Shown in pieces: positions 1 through 5,556 of a stretch of 5,556 nt of DNA. Position 1 is the first letter of the stretch; each line of letters starts with the position of its first letter. This DNA comes from Candidatus Arcticimaribacter sp. GTDB lineage: Bacteria > Bacteroidota > Bacteroidia > Flavobacteriales > Flavobacteriaceae. The stretch is taken from assembly GCA_011526335.1 (NCBI GenBank), contig WTJB01000229.1:1-5556 (forward strand), in the 5' to 3' direction. The notes under the pieces were generated by a model. It worked only from the letters and a program-made list of their open reading frames with translations, ran no database searches and was not told the DNA's origin. The translations under genes were made by a program, and so were the position numbers.

Positions 1-32
1 TATAAATCAATATAGCTTTTATTATTTTAAAT

Positions 33-42
33 AATTCGAATT
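33..42. repeat. 10-bp perfect palindrome AATTCGAATT upstream of asnB
   Basis: AATTCGAATT equals its own reverse complement. It ends four bases before the candidate -7 box of asnB, so it lies in the spacer of that promoter, where a repressor could block RNA polymerase. Palindromes of this length turn up by chance in AT-rich DNA, and no regulator gene is visible beside it. The operator role is inference only. Confidence 0.25.
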
Positions 43-46
43 GCCT

Positions 47-54
47 TATTTTTG
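47..54 (+). promoter_or_regulatory. candidate -7 promoter box for asnB
   Basis: TATTTTTG matches the Bacteroidota -7 consensus TAnnTTTG. Transcription would start about seven bases downstream, near base 61, leaving a very short leader before the ATG at 70. No TTG is seen at the expected -33 position (around 21-28, which reads as A/T only), so the promoter is only half supported. T-rich boxes like this also arise by chance in such AT-rich DNA. Confidence 0.4.
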
Positions 55-69
55 CTAAAAAAATAAATT

Positions 70-609
70 ATGTGCGGAATCGTATGCGCCTTTGATTTGA
101 AGCAGTCCAGTGAACAGCTTCGTCCACAAATACTAGAAATGTCTAAGTCCATCCGTCATCGTGGACCCGATTGGAGTGGTATCTTTTCCAATGAAAACGC
201 TTTGATGGGGCACGAACGCTTGGCGATTGTAGATCCAACCTCGGGAAATCAACCCTTGTTCAGTGAAGATGGCCGTTATGTATTGGCCGCTAATGGGGAG
301 ATTTACAATCATGCCGAATTAAAAAAACAATTTGAGGGGAAATATAACTTTCAAACGGCCTCGGACTGTGAGGTGATTCTTGCGCTATACCAAGAAAAAG
401 GTCCTGCTTTTGTAGATGAGCTCAATGGTATCTTTGGTTTTGCACTCTATGATACACAAGAAGACCGCTACTTTGTAGCACGCGATCATATGGGAATTAT
501 CCCCTTATACATGGGGTATGATGCCAACGGAACGTTTTATGTTGCCTCTGAGCTAAAAGCCCTAGAAGGGGTGTGTACCAAGATAGAATTGTTTCCTCCG
601 GGACACTAA
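70..609 (+). CDS. asnB: AsnB N-terminal fragment: class II glutaminase domain
   Basis: This 179-residue fragment is the Ntn-type (class II) glutamine amidotransferase domain of asparagine synthetase B. Cys2, exposed after Met1 removal, is the nucleophile in the start MCGIV. The glutamine-binding residues of the family are present: Arg50 in HERLAIVD, Asn75-Gly76-Glu77 in NGEIYNH, and Asp99 in SDCEVI. The RHRGPDWSG motif is at residues 29-37. Translation stops at TAA after FPPGH, just short of the usual end of this domain (about residue 190-205 in E. coli AsnB), so its last part is lost. Without the synthetase domain the fragment has no ammonia acceptor, so I expect it to be useless or unstable if made alone. 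The base after the stop is T, which in E. coli favours efficient termination and argues against frequent readthrough. Confidence 0.7.
   Translation: MCGIVCAFDLKQSSEQLRPQILEMSKSIRHRGPDWSGIFSNENALMGHERLAIVDPTSGNQPLFSEDGRYVLAANGEIYNHAELKKQFEGKYNFQTASDCEVILALYQEKGPAFVDELNGIFGFALYDTQEDRYFVARDHMGIIPLYMGYDANGTFYVASELKALEGVCTKIELFPPGH
607..609 (+). other. in-frame TAA nonsense codon inside asnB
   Basis: The codons read Cct-ccg-gga-cac-TAA-ttg-tct, giving PPGH-stop-LS. In E. coli AsnB the matching stretch is PAGSYLWS, placing the stop on a tyrosine. One substitution in the third base restores TAT or TAC. Reassignment of TAA is excluded, because gyrB and mdh both end at TAA and asnB itself ends at a second TAA. 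Confidence 0.9.
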
Positions 610-1740
610 TTGTCTTCTGAGGATAAAGCCCCTGTACAGTGGTACCAACGCGATTGGATGGAGTATGATGCCGTAAAAGAGAACAGTACAAGCATAGACG
701 CCCTGCATGATGCGCTTTCTGATGCGGTTCATCGACAACTGATGAGTGATGTTCCCTACGGAGTGTTGCTATCTGGTGGCTTGGACTCCTCGGTTACTTC
801 GGCCTTGGCAAAAAAGTTTGCGGCTAAACGTGTAGAAAGTGGCGACGAACAAAGCGCCTGGTGGCCCCAGTTACATTCTTTTTCTGTTGGGCTTGAAGGC
901 TCTCCTGATTTAGCTGCAGCACGTAAAGTAGCCGATCATATTGGAACCGTGCACCACGAAATAAAATTCACCATTCAAGAAGGATTGGATGCCATTCGCG
1001 ATGTGATTTATCATTTGGAAACTTATGACATCACCACAGTGCGAGCTTCGACCCCCATGTACCTTATGGCACGTGTGATTAAGTCAATGGGGATTAAAAT
1101 GGTCCTCTCTGGCGAAGGTGCCGATGAGTTGTTTGGAGGATATTTATACTTTCATAAGGCTCCAACTTCAAAAGATTTTCACGAAGAAACCGTTCGGAAA
1201 TTGGATAAGTTACATCAGTACGATTGCCTCAGAGCCAATAAATCCCTTGCGGCTTGGGGAATCGAAGGTCGCGTTCCCTTTTTAGACAAAGAATTTATGG
1301 ATGTCGCCATGCGCATTAACCCCCAAGATAAAATGATCAATGGGGAGCGTATGGAAAAATGGGTCATCCGAAAAGCCTTTGAAAAATACCTGCCCGAAAG
1401 TGTGGCTTGGAGACAAAAGGAACAATTCTCTGATGGTGTGGGTTACAGCTGGATTGACACCCTTAAAGAGGTGGTCGAAGCTGAGGTGACCGATGAGCAA
1501 ATGGCCAATGCGCACTACAAATTTCCAACCCAAACCCCACAGAATAAGGAAGAGTTTTATTACCGCAGTATATTCGAAGAACATTTCCCTTCTGAAGCCG
1601 CTGCGCTTTGTGTACCCTCGGTGCCTTCAGTGGCCTGTAGTACCCCCATTGCACTTGAGTGGGATGAGGCCTTTAAAAACATGAATGACCCCAGTGGAAG
1701 AGCCGTAGCAAAAGTGCATGAAGATGCCTATAAAGAGTAA
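610..1740 (+). CDS. asnB: AsnB C-terminal fragment: asparagine synthetase (ATP pyrophosphatase) domain
   Basis: This intact reading frame continues directly after the stop and holds the complete aspartate-adenylating domain. Numbered from the full gene, the PP-loop SGGLDSS is at 235-241, SGEGADELFGGY at 347-358, RVPFLD follows in the aspartate and AMP site region, and RQKEQFSDG carries Lys450, equivalent to the catalytic lysine of E. coli AsnB. The C-terminus (DPSGRAV...AYKE) is of normal length. If translated separately, possible starts are the TTG at 610, directly abutting the stop (TAATTG), or the first in-frame ATG at 658, 38 codons before the PP-loop. Neither has a Shine-Dalgarno sequence, but no other gene here does either. 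A free synthetase domain could in principle work with ammonia instead of glutamine; that is inference. The simpler view is that this is the second half of a broken or misread asnB. Confidence 0.65.
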   Translation: MSSEDKAPVQWYQRDWMEYDAVKENSTSIDALHDALSDAVHRQLMSDVPYGVLLSGGLDSSVTSALAKKFAAKRVESGDEQSAWWPQLHSFSVGLEGSPDLAAARKVADHIGTVHHEIKFTIQEGLDAIRDVIYHLETYDITTVRASTPMYLMARVIKSMGIKMVLSGEGADELFGGYLYFHKAPTSKDFHEETVRKLDKLHQYDCLRANKSLAAWGIEGRVPFLDKEFMDVAMRINPQDKMINGERMEKWVIRKAFEKYLPESVAWRQKEQFSDGVGYSWIDTLKEVVEAEVTDEQMANAHYKFPTQTPQNKEEFYYRSIFEEHFPSEAAALCVPSVPSVACSTPIALEWDEAFKNMNDPSGRAVAKVHEDAYKE

Positions 1741-1775
1741 AACCGAGAATTGAATTAAACTTTTATTCTCTATTT

Positions 1776-1804
1776 AAAAACCCGCTTTTCGAAGCGGGTT
1801 TTTT
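1776..1804 (+). terminator. rho-independent terminator after asnB, with a UUCG tetraloop
   Basis: A perfect 12-bp stem pairs 1776-1787 (AAAAACCCGCTT) with 1792-1803 (AAGCGGGTTTTT) around the four-base loop TTCG at 1788-1791. The GC core is seven bases (CCCGCTT with AAGCGGG) and the 3' arm runs into a six-T tract. It closes the asnB transcript. The A tract on the 5' side means the complement also ends in a U tract, so the hairpin could act in both directions, although no gene on the other strand needs it. Confidence 0.92.
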
Positions 1805-1851
1805 CCACACAAAATGTTGATAACTTCAATGGATTCAGCCTAGCTATACTC

Positions 1852-1859
1852 TACATTTG
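1852..1859 (+). promoter_or_regulatory. gyrB upstream -7 promoter box (distal)
   Basis: TACATTTG is an exact match to the Bacteroidota -7 consensus TAnnTTTG. Transcription from it would start near base 1866, giving a leader of about 53 bases before gyrB. The nearest upstream TTG, at 1817-1819, is 32 bases away, longer than the usual spacing of roughly 17-23, so the -33 element is missing or degenerate. Confidence 0.5.
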
Positions 1860-1873
1860 CAGGGTGAAAATCG

Positions 1874-1881
1874 TATATTTG
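1874..1881 (+). promoter_or_regulatory. gyrB upstream -7 promoter box (proximal)
   Basis: TATATTTG is an exact match to TAnnTTTG, with an expected start near base 1888 and a leader of about 31 bases. The TTTG of the distal box (1856-1859) lies 14 bases upstream, shorter than the usual -33 to -7 spacing, so it may not serve as the -33 element. Together the two boxes suggest alternative or tandem starts for gyrB; which one is used cannot be decided from sequence. Confidence 0.5.
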
Positions 1882-1882
1882 A

Positions 1883-3859
<1,977 letters not shown>

Positions 3860-3888
3860 GGACTAAATAATCATATAATTAAACACAA

Positions 3889-4824
3889 ATGAAAGTAACT
3901 GTTGTAGGTGCAGGAAACGTAGGCGCTTCATGCGCAGAATACATTGCGATTAAACGAATTGCTAGCGAAGTAGTTTTATTGGATATCAAAGAAGGATTTG
4001 CTGAAGGGAAAGCATTAGATCTTACCCAAACAGCCACAACCTTAGGATTCAATACTCGAATTACGGGAGTAACAAATGACTACAGCGCTACTGCTGGAAG
4101 TGATGTAGTGGTGATTACCTCTGGGATTCCACGTAAACCCGGAATGACAAGAGAGGAACTAATCGGAATAAATGCTGGGATTGTACAATCTGTAGCAGAA
4201 AGCATTTTAGCCCACTCTCCTGAGGCAATTATCGTAGTCGTTTCAAATCCTATGGATACCATGACTTATTTGGCCTTAAAAGCCACCGGTTTACCAAAAA
4301 ACCGCATCATAGGTATGGGCGGTGCGCTAGACAGTTCTCGTTTTAAAACCTATTTATCAAAAGCGCTCGACAAACCTGCAAACGATATTCAGGGAATGGT
4401 TATCGGGGGACATGGAGACACGACCATGATTCCTTTAACCCGTTTGGCAAGCTATAACGGTACGCCTGTAAGCCAACACCTCTCGGCAGAAAAACTCGAA
4501 GAAGTTGCTGCAGCGACAATGGTAGGAGGAGCAACCCTAACCAAATTGCTTGGAACCTCTGCCTGGTACGCACCCGGTGCTTCGGTGGCCTATCTTGTCG
4601 ATAGTATCATCAATGACCAAAAACGTATGATTCCTTGTTCTGTTATGCTTCAAGGAGAATATGGGCAAGAAGACATTTGTATTGGAGTTCCCTGTATCAT
4701 TGGAAAAAATGGTGTAGAAAACATCGTAGATGTCCACTTAGATGCGCAAGAACAAGAAAAGTTCCAAAAGAGTGCAGCGGCCGTTCGTGCCATGAACGAA
4801 GCTCTGAAAGACGTCTTAAAATAA
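3889..4824 (+). CDS. mdh: malate dehydrogenase (LDH-like, NAD-dependent)
   Basis: This enzyme interconverts malate and oxaloacetate with NAD in the TCA cycle, in the cytoplasm. The 311-residue protein has the normal length. The Rossmann NAD-binding loop is GAGNVG at 7-12, with Asp32 at the end of the second strand, which favours NAD over NADP. The mobile substrate loop IPRKPGMTR carries Arg82, which selects dicarboxylates and separates malate from lactate dehydrogenases, and Arg88. Asn120 is in VSNPMD. Asp148 and Arg151 in LDSSRF, and His175 in GGHGDTTM, complete the catalytic set. These residues place it with the LDH-like malate dehydrogenases found in Bacteroidota rather than the E. coli type. 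It starts 29 bases after gyrB with no terminator or clear TAnnTTTG box between, so it probably shares the gyrB transcript. A hairpin terminator follows its stop codon closely. Confidence 0.96.
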   Translation: MKVTVVGAGNVGASCAEYIAIKRIASEVVLLDIKEGFAEGKALDLTQTATTLGFNTRITGVTNDYSATAGSDVVVITSGIPRKPGMTREELIGINAGIVQSVAESILAHSPEAIIVVVSNPMDTMTYLALKATGLPKNRIIGMGGALDSSRFKTYLSKALDKPANDIQGMVIGGHGDTTMIPLTRLASYNGTPVSQHLSAEKLEEVAAATMVGGATLTKLLGTSAWYAPGASVAYLVDSIINDQKRMIPCSVMLQGEYGQEDICIGVPCIIGKNGVENIVDVHLDAQEQEKFQKSAAAVRAMNEALKDVLK

Positions 4825-4836
4825 TTCGAAAAAAAG

Positions 4837-4861
4837 AAAACCGCCATTCTTGGCGGTTTTT
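4837..4861 (+). terminator. rho-independent terminator after mdh
   Basis: A perfect 10-bp stem pairs 4837-4846 (AAAACCGCCA) with 4851-4860 (TGGCGGTTTT) around the loop TTCT, followed by one more T. It lies 12 bases after the mdh stop and separates the gyrB-mdh unit from secDF. As with the terminator after asnB, the A-rich 5' side would allow action in both directions. Confidence 0.9.
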
Positions 4862-4882
4862 CGGCTTAATACACTATAAAAG

Positions 4883-4913
4883 TTGCTTAATGACAGGGTA
4901 AATTTTATATTTG
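4883..4913 (+). promoter_or_regulatory. secDF promoter, TTG-N20-TATATTTG
   Basis: TTG at 4883-4885 and TATATTTG at 4906-4913 are separated by 20 bases, a full match to the flavobacterial consensus TTG-N17-23-TAnnTTTG. The start would be near base 4920, giving a leader of about 24 bases before the ATG at 4944. It lies just after the mdh terminator, as expected for a new transcription unit. It is the best promoter in the window. Confidence 0.75.
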
Positions 4914-4943
4914 CGAGCCTTTAACACGCTTAACTGTATTACA

Positions 4944-5556
4944 ATGCAAAATAACGGACTTATAAAACTCTTTGCCATCCTTTTTGGTATAGTGAGTATT
5001 TATCAACTTTCCTTCTCATTCATAGCCAGTAATGTAGAATCTAAAGCCAAAGCTTTTGCTGAGGCAAAAATTGCTGAAGATCAGCCTGATTTTATCGCAT
5101 TGCGCGACAAAGCAGAGACAGAATACCTTGATTCTATCGGAGGAAAAACACAATTTGCTTTTACCACTTACAACAGTGCAAAAGCCAAAGAACTCAACAA
5201 AGGTCTCGACCTTAAAGGAGGGATCAATGTCATTTTACAAATTTCTGTAAAGGATATCCTAAAAGGATTATCGGATTATACCAAAAACCCTGTTTTTAAT
5301 CAGGCGTTAGATCAGGCCGATGTTCTTCAAAAACAATCGGATGCTCCCTATGTAGAGTCTTTCTTTGAAGCTTTTGATCAGGTAAAAGGAACCAGTAAAT
5401 TATCGGATCCTGATATTTTTGCGAACCGTACCCTCAGTGAGCAAATCAACTTCGAGATGACGGATGAACAAGTTCGTCCCATCATTCGTCGAAAAATAGA
5501 TGAATCCATTATTTCTGCTTTTGAAGTATTGCGTAAGCGTATTGATAAATTTGGAG
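4944..5556 (+). CDS. secDF: protein translocase subunit SecDF, N-terminal part (cut by the window edge)
   Basis: SecD and SecF sit in the inner membrane and use the proton gradient to pull exported proteins through SecYEG. The 204 codons seen are open to the last base with no stop. A hydrophobic segment at about residues 6-26 (LIKLFAILFGIVSIYQLSFS) is the first transmembrane helix, and the basic-poor, short N-terminus lies in the cytoplasm. GLDLKGG at 87-93 is the SecD signature at the start of the large periplasmic P1 region. The stretch ending RKRIDKFG at 197-204 matches the place where SecD proteins continue as RI...G(V)xEP. The charged insert between the first helix and GLDLKGG, and the long stretch after it, are typical of Bacteroidota SecDF. 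Fusion to SecF is inferred from the group, not seen, since the SecF half lies outside the window. The ATG at 4944 has no Shine-Dalgarno sequence but fits the promoter upstream. Confidence 0.88.
   Translation, partial: MQNNGLIKLFAILFGIVSIYQLSFSFIASNVESKAKAFAEAKIAEDQPDFIALRDKAETEYLDSIGGKTQFAFTTYNSAKAKELNKGLDLKGGINVILQISVKDILKGLSDYTKNPVFNQALDQADVLQKQSDAPYVESFFEAFDQVKGTSKLSDPDIFANRTLSEQINFEMTDEQVRPIIRRKIDESIISAFEVLRKRIDKFG

Larger units (their letters stand above)
70..1740 (+). pseudogene. asnB: asparagine synthetase B (glutamine-hydrolysing), interrupted by an in-frame TAA
   Basis: AsnB makes asparagine from aspartate, ATP and glutamine in the cytoplasm. Ammonia is released in an N-terminal glutaminase domain and passed to a C-terminal domain that adenylates aspartate. 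Bases 70-1740 read as one frame of 556 codon positions, against 554 residues for E. coli AsnB, and the two align closely along the whole length. The frame is broken only by TAA at 607-609 (codon 180). E. coli has tyrosine there, and TAT or TAC is one base away from TAA. No frameshift, deletion or second stop is seen, and every catalytic motif on both sides is kept. This fits a recent nonsense mutation or a sequence error better than an old decayed gene. The ATG at 70 is fixed because the catalytic cysteine must follow Met1. The gene stands alone, with a hairpin terminator about 35 bases after its last codon. Confidence 0.85.

Noticed and set aside
607..609. Stop-codon reassignment or programmed recoding (selenocysteine, pyrrolysine)
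   Set aside because: The codon is TAA, whereas selenocysteine uses TGA and pyrrolysine TAG. gyrB, mdh and asnB all terminate at TAA, so TAA is a normal stop here.
1282..1654. Minus-strand open frames inside the synthetase half of asnB
   Set aside because: They overlap the conserved AsnB C-terminal domain and have no promoter, start context or family features of their own.
1745..1770. Inverted repeat GAGAAT / ATTCTC after asnB
   Set aside because: It is a six-base AT-rich arm pair with a 14-base loop, weak and next to a far stronger terminator. It is probably chance.
4821..4830. ATAATTCGAA, also present at 31-40 upstream of asnB
   Set aside because: One copy spans the mdh stop codon, and the shared stretch is short and AT-rich. 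Two chance copies explain it, with no sign of a repeat family.
5056..5250. 64-codon plus-strand open frame near the window end
   Set aside because: It is in another frame of secDF, whose own frame carries the transmembrane helix and the GLDLKGG motif.

Overview
The window reads as ordinary chromosomal DNA from a member of the Bacteroidota, most likely the family Flavobacteriaceae. The evidence is: moderately AT-rich DNA; A/T-rich leaders with no Shine-Dalgarno sequence before all four gene starts; promoter boxes of the TAnnTTTG type (the -7 element of the Bacteroidota primary sigma factor); a short 646-residue GyrB; and the start of what looks like a fused SecDF. No genus can be named from the sequence alone.

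Layout, all on the + strand. Bases 1-69 are an AT-rich leader with a possible -7 box and a 10-bp palindrome. Bases 70-1740 hold asnB (glutamine-hydrolysing asparagine synthetase B), full length at 556 codon positions but cut by one in-frame TAA at 607-609. Bases 1741-1918 hold a strong hairpin terminator followed by the gyrB promoter region, with two TAnnTTTG boxes. Bases 1919-3859 are gyrB (DNA gyrase subunit B) and 3889-4824 are mdh (malate dehydrogenase). These two are 29 bases apart with no visible terminator or promoter between them, so they are probably cotranscribed. Bases 4825-4943 hold a second hairpin terminator and a near-ideal flavobacterial promoter. Bases 4944-5556 are the first 204 codons of secDF, cut by the window edge.

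The genes are housekeeping genes: asparagine synthesis, DNA supercoiling, a TCA-cycle step and Sec-dependent protein export. They do not form one pathway, and the two terminators divide them into three transcription units (asnB; gyrB-mdh; secDF).

I see no mobile element, CRISPR array, RNA gene, toxin system or unknown multigene system. The one real anomaly is the single nonsense codon in an otherwise intact asnB. It falls near the junction of the glutaminase and synthetase domains, at a position that is tyrosine in E. coli AsnB. It may be a recent mutation, a base-call or assembly error, or, less likely, a functional gene split.
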